Shown here: in pieces, positions 44,243-53,485 of the stretch
Position numbering within the stretch: the first letter of the stretch is position 1
Layout: each line of letters starts with the position of its first letter
Notes under the pieces: generated by a model
Told to the model about the DNA's origin: nothing
The model's input: only the letters and a program-made list of their open reading frames with translations
Databases searched by the model: none
Made by a program: the position numbers and the translations under genes
Assembly: GCF_021568695.1 (NCBI RefSeq)
Contig: NZ_JAKGTI010000005.1
Coordinates: forward strand, 1-64,000
Source of the DNA: Maritalea mediterranea
GTDB lineage: Bacteria; Pseudomonadota; Alphaproteobacteria; Rhizobiales; Devosiaceae
Direction of reading: 5' to 3'
Length of the DNA stretch: 64,000 bases

Positions 44243-44956
44243 TTATGCCAAGAGTTCAAACAAAGCGTTTTCATTTGGCGCATTTGCGACAAATCCTTGT
44301 GTGGCGCCTTCGGCCTCCAATGCCGCCCAGATATTGGGTGAAAGGCAATAGAAGGGCAGCCCACTCAAATCTATTTTATTCTTGGCGCAAAGATTTGCAA
44401 ATTGTGTGGCCGCGCGGGCGGAATAAATCAATATTCCGTCGATCTCACCCTGTTGCAACTGTGTCACCACCACGGGGGGTAAATCCTTGATTGGCGTCAT
44501 CTCATAGGCGGGGGTGGCCTGAATGTTGACGCCGGTGCCCCGGAAATGGTCCTCAATATCAGGTTTACGATCAATGGCGCAGGGATAGAAATAGTTCCCG
44601 GTCAGTTCCATTTTTTCGATCAGCGCGATCAAATCCTGAGCGTCACCCTTGGCCGACAAAAGATTGGAGAATCCGGCATGAGTGGCCGCCTGGGCCGTCG
44701 TGTCTCCCACCGTGAAGCAAGGCAGCAATTTATGCCCGATCTCAATATCGTCGCGAGCCAGCGCCTGCACGCCATTGGCGGAGGTGAACAGGGTGGCGGT
44801 GATTTGAAAGGGCGAGGGCAGGTCGACGGGTAAAATACGCTTGGAAAAAAGCGGCACCGCCATAGGTCGGTGGCCCAGCCCCATTAAACCGGCAACTGTT
44901 TTCTGGCCCCCGGGAAAGGGGCGGGTGACCAAAATAGATTTACCGGTTTCGTTCAT
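44243..44956 (-). CDS. hemD: uroporphyrinogen-III synthase
   Basis: Closes hydroxymethylbilane to uroporphyrinogen III in tetrapyrrole synthesis. The 237-aa product has the expected two-lobed pattern: SILVTRPFPGGQKTVAGL at the N-terminus, LFTSANGVQALA, FTVGDTTAQAATHAGF and DGILIYSARAATQF. Conservation in this family is low and all landmarks fit. It starts 9 bp after hemC and is followed by the mitofilin-like gene. Confidence 0.9.
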   Translation of the reverse strand: MNETGKSILVTRPFPGGQKTVAGLMGLGHRPMAVPLFSKRILPVDLPSPFQITATLFTSANGVQALARDDIEIGHKLLPCFTVGDTTAQAATHAGFSNLLSAKGDAQDLIALIEKMELTGNYFYPCAIDRKPDIEDHFRGTGVNIQATPAYEMTPIKDLPPVVVTQLQQGEIDGILIYSARAATQFANLCAKNKIDLSGLPFYCLSPNIWAALEAEGATQGFVANAPNENALFELLA

Positions 44957-44965
44957 ATTTGACCT

Positions 44966-45922
44966 CTAGTCCGGGCGCTTTTCAAAGGTTTCGAAAAACT
45001 TGTCCCCTGCCGCGTTTTTGATGATTTTGGCCAGTTCCTTGCCAATTTCTTCTGCATCAGCAGCATGGCCGGAAACCTCCGCCTCATAAACCGTTTGCCC
45101 GTCCAAGGATAGAACTTGGCCAAAGATATGCAACTCATCATTTTCTAACGTTGAAAACGCAGCAATCGGGGTACGGCAGGAGCCATCCAGCCCATGCAGA
45201 TAATGACGCTCGGCCACCATTTTTGCGGCAGTGGGCGCATGGTTGAGGGTGCGCACCCAATCATTGATCTCATCATCTTCGGCGCGGGTTTCGATGGCCA
45301 GTGCCCCCTGGCCCGGCGCGGGTGGCATGATGGTGGGGTCGATCAGATCTTTGGCAATATGGCTCATCTCCAGCCGTTTCAGTCCGGCATAGGCCAGCAA
45401 GGTGGCTTCGGCCACGCCATCTTCCAGCTTTTTCATGCGGGTTTGCACGTTGCCGCGAAATTCAACAATCTGCAGGTCCGGGCGCTGACGCAAAATCTGG
45501 GCACCGCGGCGAATGGAGGAGGTGCCGAATTTGGCCCCTTCCGGCACATCAGCCAGGCTTTTATATTTTAACGATACAAAGGCGTCGCGCGTATCTTCCC
45601 GTTCCAAAAAGGCGGGCAGCAACATGCCGTCCGGCAAAATGGTGGCCACATCCTTGGCGGAGTGGACCGCAATATCGATGCGCTTTTCATAGAGCGCCAC
45701 TTCGATTTCCTTGGTGAACAGCCCTTTACCGCCCACCTCAGACAGAGGCCGATCCAAAATGATGTCCCCGCTGGTCTTGATCACTTCAATGGCGATCTCG
45801 CTTTCGTCCAGCTCGGTCTTTTTCGCCAGCTCACGGCGTACCTGTTTGGCTTGGGCCAGGGCGAGCAGGGAGCCGCGGGTGCCGATGGTGAGGCGCGGTT
45901 TGGATGCGGGTTCTGTTTGCAA
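44966..45922 (-). CDS. hemC: hydroxymethylbilane synthase (porphobilinogen deaminase)
   Basis: Condenses four porphobilinogens on a dipyrromethane cofactor. The 318-aa product has IGTRGSLLALAQAKQVRREL, HSAKDVATILPDG (conserved Asp), the arginine-rich region GTSSIRRGAQILRQRPDLQIVEFRGNVQTRM, and the cofactor-binding Cys in LDGSCRTPIAAF. The apparent start is a TTG at 45922. First gene of the hem cluster, divergent from tsaD. Confidence 0.95.
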   Translation of the reverse strand: MQTEPASKPRLTIGTRGSLLALAQAKQVRRELAKKTELDESEIAIEVIKTSGDIILDRPLSEVGGKGLFTKEIEVALYEKRIDIAVHSAKDVATILPDGMLLPAFLEREDTRDAFVSLKYKSLADVPEGAKFGTSSIRRGAQILRQRPDLQIVEFRGNVQTRMKKLEDGVAEATLLAYAGLKRLEMSHIAKDLIDPTIMPPAPGQGALAIETRAEDDEINDWVRTLNHAPTAAKMVAERHYLHGLDGSCRTPIAAFSTLENDELHIFGQVLSLDGQTVYEAEVSGHAADAEEIGKELAKIIKNAAGDKFFETFEKRPD

Positions 45923-46001
45923 TGTTCAATCCACTTGGTATAGGGCTTAGGGGCCGGTTATTTGGTCATTCTTTTCATGAAGGCTTAGCGAAATCAAAGC
46001 T

Positions 46002-47084
46002 ATGGGGCAAGCAACAACCACCATTCTGGGCATTGAGACCAGTTGCGACGAAACCGCCGCCGCCATTGTGCGCCGCCATGGCAATGGCCGCGCTGAGATT
46101 TTGGCGAATATGGTGCGCTCCCAATTTGACGAACACAAAGCCTTTGGCGGTGTTGTACCGGAAATCGCTGCCCGCTCCCATGTGCAATATATGGATCATA
46201 TTGTCGCGCAAGCGCTTGAGCAGGCGGGGCTTGGCTTTGGCGATTTGGATGCGATTGCGGCCACGGCGGGGCCCGGGCTGATTGGCGGTGTGCTTGTGGG
46301 GCTGACCAGCGCCAAGGCAATGGCCTATGCCCATGATTTGCCGCTGTTGGCGATCAATCATTTGGAGGGTCATGCCTTAACCCCGCGCCTGACGGATGGA
46401 CTTGAGTTCCCCTATCTCTTGTTGCTGGTGTCGGGCGGGCACAGCCAATTTGTGCTGGTGAAAGGGGTCGGCGATTACGAGCGCTGGGGCACCACCATTG
46501 ATGATGCGCTGGGGGAAGCGTTCGACAAGATGGCGAAGATGCTCGATCTGGGTATGCCTGGGGGGCCGCAGGTGGAGCAATGGGCAAAAAAGGGCGACCC
46601 GACGCGGTTTGATTTTCCCAAGCCCTTGCTGAAAGAAAAGCGGCTGGATTTTTCCTTCTCCGGCCTCAAAACTGCAGTGCGGTTGGCGGCAGAAAAGGCT
46701 GCGCCCCTCAGCGATCAGGATGTGGCCGATATTTGCGCCAGCTTTCAGGCGACCATTTTGAAAATTTTGGACAATCGCTGCCGGCTGGCCCTGGCGCGGT
46801 TTCAAACTGAATTTCCCGATCTGCCGCCGCGGCTGGTGGTGGCGGGCGGTGTGGCCGCCAACCGCGCCATTGGCCAATTGCTGCAGGATTTGGCGGTGGA
46901 ATATGGTGCTGAACTGGTGGTGCCGCCGATTCAGTTGTGCACAGATAATGGGGCGATGATTGCCTGGGCGGGGATCGAGCGGTTTAATCTGGGCGCACAG
47001 GACGGGCCTGACTTTCAAGCACGGCCCAGATGGCCACTGGATGAGACGGATATGGCGCTGGCAGCAAAAGGGGATGCGGTGTGA
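46002..47084 (+). CDS. tsaD: tRNA N6-threonylcarbamoyladenosine transferase TsaD
   Basis: Transfers threonylcarbamoyl to A37 of ANN-decoding tRNAs. The 360-aa protein has the ASKHA nucleotide fold: [16 protein letters not shown], the metal-binding HMEGH-equivalent [25 protein letters not shown], and [12 protein letters not shown] with a late [12 protein letters not shown] that contains the conserved Asp. All sites are intact. It overlaps gpsA by 4 bp. Confidence 0.96.
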   Translation: MGQATTTILGIETSCDETAAAIVRRHGNGRAEILANMVRSQFDEHKAFGGVVPEIAARSHVQYMDHIVAQALEQAGLGFGDLDAIAATAGPGLIGGVLVGLTSAKAMAYAHDLPLLAINHLEGHALTPRLTDGLEFPYLLLLVSGGHSQFVLVKGVGDYERWGTTIDDALGEAFDKMAKMLDLGMPGGPQVEQWAKKGDPTRFDFPKPLLKEKRLDFSFSGLKTAVRLAAEKAAPLSDQDVADICASFQATILKILDNRCRLALARFQTEFPDLPPRLVVAGGVAANRAIGQLLQDLAVEYGAELVVPPIQLCTDNGAMIAWAGIERFNLGAQDGPDFQARPRWPLDETDMALAAKGDAV

Positions 47085-48073
47085 GTGAGAAATCCATTTA
47101 TGTGGTTGGCGCCGGGGCCTGGGGCAGTGCGCTGGCGCATACGCTGGGGCTGGGCGGTCGATCGGTGGTGTTGTGCGGGCGCGACGACGTGGCGATCCGC
47201 ACCATAAATGAAGAGCGCCGCAACCCTCATTACCTCAAAACGGTGGAGATGGACGCGCGTGTGACCGCGCAGCTGGGCTATGACGGTATTGAGGCGGCGC
47301 AGGCGGTGTTGCTTGTGGTGCCAGCGCAAGCCAGCCGCGCGGTGTTGGCGGAAATCGGGGCGGACCGGTTGGCAGGCCAATCCATTATTCTGTGTGCCAA
47401 GGGGCTGGAGAAAGATACGCTTAAACGGCAAAGCGAAATTTTGGCCGAAGCCTGCCCCACGGCACATGCTTTTGTCTTGTCCGGACCCAGTTTCGCGGTG
47501 GATGTGGCGCAGGGCAAGCCCACGGCGGTGACGCTGGCGGGCAAAAGTCTTGCGGCAGCGCATGAGATTGTTGATCTGTTGGCGGGGCCGACCTTTCGCC
47601 CCTATTCCAGCGACGATATTGTCGGCGTGGAATTGGCCGGGGCGCTTAAAAACATCTATGCGCTGGCTTGTGGCGCGGTGGATGGGGCCGATCTGGGCCT
47701 TTCCGCCCGGTCTTCGATTATGGCGCGGGCCTTTGCCGAAATGGGGCCGCTGGTGGAGGCCATGGGTGGGACCAAGGAGAGCCTGAATGGTTTGGCCGGG
47801 CTGGGGGATTTGACCCTGAGTTGTACGGCGCGGGAATCGCGCAATTTTGACTTTGGCTATCGGCTGGGCGCGGGCGAAAGCGTGGATGAAATTGTGGCCT
47901 CCGGGGCGAAGCTGGCGGAAGGCGTGCATTCCAGCCCAGTAGGGCTAGCGTTGGCGGAAAAATATGGCGTTGAAGCCCCGATAATCAAAGCGGTGAACGC
48001 GCTGCTGCGCGGGGAAGCACCGATTGACAGTCTGGTGGCGCAATTGATGAGACGGCCCTTGCGGTCAGAATAG
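47081..48073 (+). CDS. gpsA: glycerol-3-phosphate dehydrogenase [NAD(P)+]
   Basis: Reduces dihydroxyacetone phosphate to sn-glycerol 3-phosphate for phospholipid synthesis. The 330-aa enzyme has the NAD motif [16 protein letters not shown], the [10 protein letters not shown] segment, [22 protein letters not shown], the catalytic Lys in [16 protein letters not shown], and [19 protein letters not shown] start inside the tsaD stop (GTGA) gives translational coupling, a common tsaD-gpsA arrangement. Confidence 0.96.
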   Translation: MSEKSIYVVGAGAWGSALAHTLGLGGRSVVLCGRDDVAIRTINEERRNPHYLKTVEMDARVTAQLGYDGIEAAQAVLLVVPAQASRAVLAEIGADRLAGQSIILCAKGLEKDTLKRQSEILAEACPTAHAFVLSGPSFAVDVAQGKPTAVTLAGKSLAAAHEIVDLLAGPTFRPYSSDDIVGVELAGALKNIYALACGAVDGADLGLSARSSIMARAFAEMGPLVEAMGGTKESLNGLAGLGDLTLSCTARESRNFDFGYRLGAGESVDEIVASGAKLAEGVHSSPVGLALAEKYGVEAPIIKAVNALLRGEAPIDSLVAQLMRRPLRSE

Positions 48074-48085
48074 ACGGAGAGTGAT

Positions 48086-48376
48086 ATGTATTTTGTGATT
48101 TCGGGGCGGGATCGCCCGGACGCGCTGGAAACCCGCAAAGAAACGCGGGCCGCGCATTTGGCCTATTGGCAGGATCTGGGCGATCAGCTGAAATTGGCCG
48201 GGCCCTATCTCGACGAGAATGGCAATCCCACCGGTAGTTTGATCATTATTGATGTGCCGTCCATGACCGCGGCGCGCACCTATGCCGAATCAGATCCTTA
48301 TGTGACCCAGGGCGTTTTTGAGTCAGTCGGGGTGACTGAATGGAACTGGGCCATTAACCCACCGGAGAACAAGTAA
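48086..48376 (+). CDS. YciI-like protein
   Basis: A 96-aa alpha/beta-barrel ferredoxin-like protein: FVISGRDRPDALETRKETRAAHLAYW has the conserved His-Asp region, and the middle GPYLDENGNPTGSLIIIDVPSMTAARTYAESDPYVTQGVFESV is diagnostic of YCII. Enzymatic activity is unknown for most members. Fits the operon tsaD-gpsA-yciI-EVE with short gaps; it starts 12 bp after gpsA with GGAGAG. Confidence 0.9.
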   Translation: MYFVISGRDRPDALETRKETRAAHLAYWQDLGDQLKLAGPYLDENGNPTGSLIIIDVPSMTAARTYAESDPYVTQGVFESVGVTEWNWAINPPENK

Positions 48377-48377
48377 A

Positions 48378-48794
48378 ATGGCGTATTGGTTGTTTAAAAG
48401 CGAGCCCAACACATGGGGCTGGGATGATCAGGTAAACAAGGGCGCGCCGGAAGAATGGGATGGCGTGCGCAATTATCAGGCCCGCAACAATATGCGGGAA
48501 ATGAAAGTCGGCGATAAAGGCTTTTTTTATCACTCCGTGAATGAAAAGCGGATCGTGGGCATTGTGCGGGTGACCGCCGAAGCCCATCCGGACAGTACGA
48601 CTGATGATCCGCGGTGGGAGTGCGTTGATATTGAGGCCGTGGAAAGTCTTGAAACACCGATCACTTTGGAAGATGTAAAGCAGCATCCGGACCTCAAAGA
48701 TATTGTATTGGTCAACAATTCCCGGCTTTCTGTTCAGCCAGTTACTGAAAAAGAGTGGAAAATTATTTGCAAAATGGGTGGCGTGAATCCATAG
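48378..48794 (+). CDS. EVE domain protein
   Basis: A 138-aa PUA-like fold protein that may bind modified nucleic-acid bases. It has the N-terminal AYWLFKSEPNTWGWDDQV, the GVRNYQARNNMREMKVGDKGFFYHS core and the ECVDIEAVESLETPITLEDVK segment of EVE proteins. It follows yciI by 1 bp, at the end of the tsaD operon, and a hairpin at 48803-48821 may terminate it. Confidence 0.92.
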   Translation: MAYWLFKSEPNTWGWDDQVNKGAPEEWDGVRNYQARNNMREMKVGDKGFFYHSVNEKRIVGIVRVTAEAHPDSTTDDPRWECVDIEAVESLETPITLEDVKQHPDLKDIVLVNNSRLSVQPVTEKEWKIICKMGGVNP

Positions 48795-48802
48795 TTCTTG
48801 CT

Positions 48803-48821
48803 GAGTGCCAATAAGGCACTC
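48803..48821 (+). terminator. hairpin after the EVE gene
   Basis: A perfect 7-bp stem GAGTGCC / GGCACTC with loop AATAA follows the EVE stop. The downstream tract ATCTCATCTTTTC is only moderately T-rich. Confidence 0.55.
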
Positions 48822-48849
48822 ATCTCATCTTTTCTGGGAGGGTAAAAAG

Positions 48850-49278
48850 ATGACTCATTTTGCAGATGTGAACTGGTTGGCTGTGTTGCTGGCCGCTGTG
48901 GGCAGCATGGTGCTGGGCATGGGCTGATATACTGCCCTTGGCAAGCAATGGATGAATGCTTTGGGCAAAACCAGAGAAGAGCTGATGCCCGATGGCAAAG
49001 CTTCGCCCATGCCGTTCATCATCGCCGGTGTGTGTCAGTTGATTATGGCTTATTTTTTGCTGTTGCTGACGCGTTCGATTGTCGACACCAGCGCCACAGA
49101 TATCCAAATCTGGGACGCAGTGATGATCGGCGCGCATATGTGGTTTGGCTTTATTTTGACCTCAATGGTGCTCAACCATGCTTATCAGGGCCAAAAGGCG
49201 AGCCTGACTGTTATTGATGCAGGCTATTTGATGGGGGTGATGATCGTGCAAGGCGTGATATTGGGGCTTCTGGCCTGA
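48850..49278 (+). pseudogene. DUF1761 membrane protein with an in-frame TGA
   Basis: The reading frame from ATG 48850 (GGGAGGG 8 nt upstream) encodes a normal DUF1761 protein of 142 residues with four membrane helices, except for TGA at codon 26 (48925-48927). The order is MTHFADVNWLAVLLAAVGSM, ...GMG-stop-YTALGKQWMNALG, and then the intact remainder to the TAG or TGA at 49276-49278. Family members have Trp before Tyr at this spot (W-Y), so TGG to TGA is a one-base change. Either a recent nonsense mutation, a sequence error or readthrough. A downstream ATG at 48952 could give a truncated protein. Confidence 0.8.
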
Positions 49279-49322
49279 TTTGATCTTTCGCTCTAGCTGA
49301 CTAAAGCTGGCTTGCGTCATTT

Positions 49323-49353
49323 TGCCGCACGCGCTTGGCGCGGCGGCATTTTT
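49323..49353 (+). terminator. terminator after the DUF1761 gene
   Basis: The stem TGCCGC-(A)-CGCGC / GCGCG-GCGGCA has a TTG loop and one bulge, followed by five T. Confidence 0.8.
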
Positions 49354-49574
49354 AATGAATTTTTAATGGTTGCAGCTGTAACCAGCCTGAAGAAATCAGG
49401 TTTTTGTAACCATCCCACCGGTCTGTAGTGTTTAAGTAAAGCCGATGTTTTGTTTTTGAAAAATGCTTAAATTCGGTTCTTGTTTATTCGATTTTAAACA
49501 TATGAATCAAGAATTCGATGAATCAGGATTTTTACGTACTTAAAGTTTATTGACCAAGCCATTTTGAGGTGCTC

Positions 49575-50087
49575 ATGCTTGTCGCTGAAGGTGCACAGCG
49601 TCCATTTGATCCTGACCGGATCGTGGTCTCCAAAACAAATCTTAAAGGTCATATCCAATATGCCAACCGGATGTTTCTGGATTTGGCGGAATATGATGAG
49701 CGTGACTTGTTGGGCCAGCCCCACAATGTCATTCGTTCACAGGCCATGCCGCGGTGTATTTTCAAGCTGCTGTGGGACCGGTTGATGGCGGGCCGCGAGG
49801 TTTTTGCCTATGTGGTCAATGCCACGAAAAACAACAATCATTATTGGGTGTTTGCCCATGTGACCCCCAGTCGCAATGCGCGGGGCGAAGTCACCTCTTA
49901 TCACTCCAACCGTCGGCATGCGCGACCTGAAGCAATCGCCAAAATCAGCGAGATTTACGCAATGCTCCTGGCGGTTGAGGGCAGCCATCAGAACCGCAAA
50001 GAGGGGCTGAAGGCCTCTACGGAAAAACTTGAAGAAATACTGGCTGAATTGGGCATGGATTATGACGAATTCGTATTCACTCTCTAA
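49575..50087 (+). CDS. PAS domain protein (Aer-like sensor, no transmitter)
   Basis: A 170-aa protein with one PAS domain of the Aer type: [52 protein letters not shown], with the phosphate-binding or FAD-pocket region [35 protein letters not shown]-terminal helical tail (about 40 residues) ends in DEFVFTL and there is no output domain. It overlaps the MCP gene by 26 bp, so both should be co-translated. Start ATG 49575 follows TTGAGGTG. It probably senses redox or oxygen with the adjacent receptor. Confidence 0.85.
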   Translation: MLVAEGAQRPFDPDRIVVSKTNLKGHIQYANRMFLDLAEYDERDLLGQPHNVIRSQAMPRCIFKLLWDRLMAGREVFAYVVNATKNNNHYWVFAHVTPSRNARGEVTSYHSNRRHARPEAIAKISEIYAMLLAVEGSHQNRKEGLKASTEKLEEILAELGMDYDEFVFTL

Positions 50088-51648
50088 CATTTTTCGCGCG
50101 TTGAGCGCGCTCGCCGCCTTGTTGTTTGCCGGTATCATTTGCCAGTTTGTTCAAACGCCCCAATGGTTTGAGTTAATCCTTGGGACGGCCGCCCTGCTGG
50201 TGCTGGGCTTTATGGCGCATCAGCTATTGTGTGTGCGGGGCTTTATCGGCAGGCTGAAGAATACGGCCGAAGAGCTGCGGCAAGGCAATTTTGATGCCCG
50301 TCTGACGGCAGTTGGCGCCAAGGGTGAGTGCAGCGATGTCAAAGATACATTCAACGACATGATTGATGTAGCGGATGCCTTTGTGCGCGAGAGCTATTTG
50401 GCGATGCAGGCGGCCAGTGAGGGGCGCTATTATCGCAAGATCCGCAAAGAGGGCATGTTGGGCGCCTATTCACATGCGGTGGATGGCGTGAATGCGGGGA
50501 TCGACCGGATGGGCGACTTTGCCAACATGTTGGAAACGCTGCGTTGTGAAATTGGCGAAGTCGTGAATGCTGCGGTTGAAGGCGATCTGAGCAAGCGGGT
50601 GCGGGCTGATTTCGGGGATGAAGGCCTCAATCAGCTGGGCCGAAATGTCAATCAATTGATGGAAACGATTGATCAGGGTATTTCCGATACCGGCGAAGTT
50701 TTGTCCTATTTGGCCAAGGCGGACTTATCCAAACGGGTGAAAGGCGATTATCAAGGTGCGTTCGCCCGGCTGCGCGATGACACCAACAAGGTGGCTGAAG
50801 AACTGACCAATATTATTGGCGGATTGCGCTCAACATCCGGGGCCCTGAAGACAGCCACCAGCGAAATTCTTTCCGGTTCCGACGATTTGGCAGCCCGCAC
50901 CATGCGACAGGCGGCGACGTTGGAGCATACGTCTGCGGCCATGCAAGAGATTGCCGATATGGTGCAAGCCAATGCCCAGCGGGCACAGGAAGGACATCAG
51001 GGATCGCTGCGCACACAGGAAGTGGCCCAGCGCGGTGGCGAGGTGATGCGCGAAGCCAATGCGGCCATGCAGCGAATCAATGAAAGCTCAAAGCAAATCT
51101 CCACCGTGATTGAATTGATCGACAATATTGCGTTTCAGACAAATCTGCTGGCTCTGAATGCGTCAGTTGAAGCGGCGCGGGCTGGCGAAGCCGGTAAAGG
51201 CTTTGCTGTTGTCGCGGTTGAAGTGCGGCGCTTGGCGCAAAATGCGGCAGAAGCATCCAATGAGGTCAAGACCCTGATCGAAAAGAGCACAACCGAGGTG
51301 GATAGCGGCACGGATCTGGTGGCGCGTGCTGGTCGTTCGCTTGAAGAGATTGTTGAATCTGTGGCCAGCTTTTCCACGCTGGTGAAGGATTTTGCACAGG
51401 ACAGCCAAGTTCAGGCAGAAAAAATTGAAACCCTGCACAGCTCCGTGCGGGAGATGGATGAAACCACCCAGCACAATGCGGCTTTGGTGGAAGAGACCAA
51501 TGCAGCAATTGAGCAAACCGAGGGCCGGGCCAGTGATTTGGACCAGGTGGTCAAGCGCTTTAAGACGAGCACTGGCGAGCTGGTTGCGGTTAAGATGGTG
51601 CCTGGTACGTCCACACCGAGGCGATCAGCGGCCAATCAGGTGGCCTGA
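50062..51648 (+). CDS. methyl-accepting chemotaxis protein
   Basis: A 528-aa chemoreceptor. An N-terminal region has two hydrophobic segments (about residues 9-27 and 32-52) with almost no periplasmic loop, then HAMP-like repeats ([29 protein letters not shown]) and a cytoplasmic signalling domain with the hairpin tip [43 protein letters not shown]. With no ligand-binding domain, it probably relies on the co-encoded PAS protein for input. The start at 50062 gives the overlap; a longer form from 50029 is possible. Confidence 0.88.
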   Translation: MTNSYSLSNIFRALSALAALLFAGIICQFVQTPQWFELILGTAALLVLGFMAHQLLCVRGFIGRLKNTAEELRQGNFDARLTAVGAKGECSDVKDTFNDMIDVADAFVRESYLAMQAASEGRYYRKIRKEGMLGAYSHAVDGVNAGIDRMGDFANMLETLRCEIGEVVNAAVEGDLSKRVRADFGDEGLNQLGRNVNQLMETIDQGISDTGEVLSYLAKADLSKRVKGDYQGAFARLRDDTNKVAEELTNIIGGLRSTSGALKTATSEILSGSDDLAARTMRQAATLEHTSAAMQEIADMVQANAQRAQEGHQGSLRTQEVAQRGGEVMREANAAMQRINESSKQISTVIELIDNIAFQTNLLALNASVEAARAGEAGKGFAVVAVEVRRLAQNAAEASNEVKTLIEKSTTEVDSGTDLVARAGRSLEEIVESVASFSTLVKDFAQDSQVQAEKIETLHSSVREMDETTQHNAALVEETNAAIEQTEGRASDLDQVVKRFKTSTGELVAVKMVPGTSTPRRSAANQVA

Positions 51649-51730
51649 TCGCCACAAGGACTTTGTCGAATAATGATCTGAACATAACCCTCATACGTTC
51701 GTTCTATGGATGAAAGTATGAGGGTTTGTT

Positions 51731-53188
51731 GTGAGTCACCAAAAGCAGAAAATTGCCATTTGTTGGTTTCGTCGGGATTTACGGTTGACGGACAATCCCG
51801 CCCTTTGCGCGGCTTTGGACCATAATGTGCCAGTGCTGCCGATCTTTATAGACGATCAGGGCGTGGGCGATCAGCCGCAAAATGGCGGGGCCTCCAATGT
51901 CTGGCTGCATCACAGTTTGGCGGCCTTGCATCAGGATCTGCAGGATCGGCTGGTGCTGTTTAAGGGCGCGGCCCGCGATGTTTTCGAGCAATTGGCAGAT
52001 CAATTCGAGATTACGGCGGTGCATTGGAACCGCATGTATGAGCCGGCGCCGATTGCCCGAGACAAAGCCCTCAAGCAGTGGCTCACCGATCAAAATATTG
52101 AGGTTGAGAGTCATAATGGCAGTCTGCTGTTCGAGCCCTGGACCATCGAGAAAAAAGATGGTGGGCCGTATAAGGTCTTCACCCCCTTTTATCGAAAAGG
52201 TTGCCTGAATGCTGAACCGCCTCGTACGCCGCTGAAAGCCCCGGATAAGGCCAGTTACGTTGGTAAAAAGGTTGATGGCGCGGTTGGTCTGGATGATCTC
52301 AAACTGTTGCCAAAGCTGAAATGGGGTGCCACCATTTGTGAGGGGTGGGACATCAGCGAGGCGGGTGCCCGTGCACGCTGGGACCGGTTTGTCGAGGACG
52401 GGCTCTATAATTATAAAAAGGGCCGTGATCGTCCGGACAAACAGTTTGTGTCCCGGCTTTCGCCCTATTTGCATTATGGACAGATTTCGCCACATCAATT
52501 GTGGGCAGCGCTGGATCATTATGATCAGGACCAGAATGTGGCGCACTTCCGTTCAGAGCTGGGCTGGCGCGAGTTTTCCGCCTATTTGCTCTATCACTTC
52601 CCGACCCTGCCGGAACAAAATTTTCAGCCCCAGTTTGAAGGCTTTACCTGGTCGAAGAACGAAGAATTTGTGCGCCGCTGGCAAAAAGGGCAAACCGGCG
52701 TGCCCATTGTGGATGCGGGAATGCGTGAGCTTTGGACCACCGGCTATATGCACAATCGGGTGCGCATGATTGTTGCCTCTTACCTGACGAAGAATTTGCG
52801 ACAGGATTGGCGCGACGGTTTGGCCTGGTTCGAAGACACCTTGTTCGATGCGGATCTGGCCAGCAACAGCGCGTCTTGGCAATGGGTGGCGGGCACCGGC
52901 GCGGACGCGGCGCCCTATTTTCGCATTTTCAACCCGGTGTTGCAGGGCGAGAAGTTCGATCCGGAGGGCGACTATATTCGTGCCCATGTGCCCGAACTGC
53001 GCGACGTGCCCAAGAGCTATCTCTATGCCCCGTGGGACGCGCCAAAAGACATGCGTGAAAAATATGGGTTGGATGGCTCCAATTATCCCGAGCCGATGGT
53101 GGATCTAAAGCAATCGCGCAAAGACGCGCTGGCCGCTTATGAGCACCACAAAGAGGCGCGCGCCGAATCGAAAGAATCAGAAATCTGA
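51731..53188 (+). CDS. deoxyribodipyrimidine photolyase / cryptochrome family
   Basis: DNA-repair flavoenzyme of 485 aa, opening ICWFRRDLRLTDNPALCAAL (antenna-binding Rossmann domain). The FAD domain has ARWDRFVEDGLYNYKKGRDRP, SRLSPYLHYGQISP, ELGWREFSAYLLYHFP, NEEFVRRWQKGQTGVPIVDAGMREL and the late NSASWQWVAGTGADAAPYFRIFNP. It should repair cyclobutane pyrimidine dimers in blue light; class I is likely. It starts at a GTG (51731). Converges with the DUF1674 gene, overlapping it by 12 bp. Confidence 0.93.
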   Translation: MSHQKQKIAICWFRRDLRLTDNPALCAALDHNVPVLPIFIDDQGVGDQPQNGGASNVWLHHSLAALHQDLQDRLVLFKGAARDVFEQLADQFEITAVHWNRMYEPAPIARDKALKQWLTDQNIEVESHNGSLLFEPWTIEKKDGGPYKVFTPFYRKGCLNAEPPRTPLKAPDKASYVGKKVDGAVGLDDLKLLPKLKWGATICEGWDISEAGARARWDRFVEDGLYNYKKGRDRPDKQFVSRLSPYLHYGQISPHQLWAALDHYDQDQNVAHFRSELGWREFSAYLLYHFPTLPEQNFQPQFEGFTWSKNEEFVRRWQKGQTGVPIVDAGMRELWTTGYMHNRVRMIVASYLTKNLRQDWRDGLAWFEDTLFDADLASNSASWQWVAGTGADAAPYFRIFNPVLQGEKFDPEGDYIRAHVPELRDVPKSYLYAPWDAPKDMREKYGLDGSNYPEPMVDLKQSRKDALAAYEHHKEARAESKESEI

Positions 53189-53353
53189 GGCAATGCCTTT
53201 ATTTTCCCAGTCGCCATAGCGTGCTGGATCAGGCCCCTTTTTGCCGTTGATCTCTTTGGGGGCCTTTTTTTGTTTTGCATCAATTTCAGCCCGTCGGGCC
53301 TTGGCTTCGGCCAGGGCCTGTTCAGCAATTTTGGGGTCAGGCTTTTTTTCCAT
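53177..53353 (-). CDS. DUF1674 protein (SDHAF4-like)
   Basis: A 58-aa protein ending GPDPARYGDWENKGIASDF, which is the DUF1674 signature (G-P-D-P-T/A-R-Y-G-D-W-E-x-K-G-I-x-S-D-F). Related mitochondrial proteins (SDHAF4) help assemble flavinated succinate dehydrogenase. The start MEKKPDPKI (53353) with GAGGACCCA upstream is preferred over the 36-residue extension. It lies between phr and htpX in opposite orientation. Confidence 0.85.
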   Translation of the reverse strand: MEKKPDPKIAEQALAEAKARRAEIDAKQKKAPKEINGKKGPDPARYGDWENKGIASDF

Positions 53354-53485
53354 TGGGTCCTCATTTCGCCCGCAATTTGACCTAAGCATATTAGAACAGG
53401 CAATTGGGTCGCGCAAATTTTCCCGCTGCGACCACTTGCCTCCAGCTGCGAACATGCCCATTTAATGGTCGGAAAGGACATTCAG

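Noticed and set aside
48925-48927. TGA as a selenocysteine codon
   Set aside because: The site corresponds to a Trp position in the family and no SECIS-like hairpin follows. No sel genes are in the window.
53360-53485. N-terminal extension of the DUF1674 protein
   Set aside because: The extra residues run into the htpX promoter. The family begins close to the chosen Met and a ribosome-binding site precedes it.
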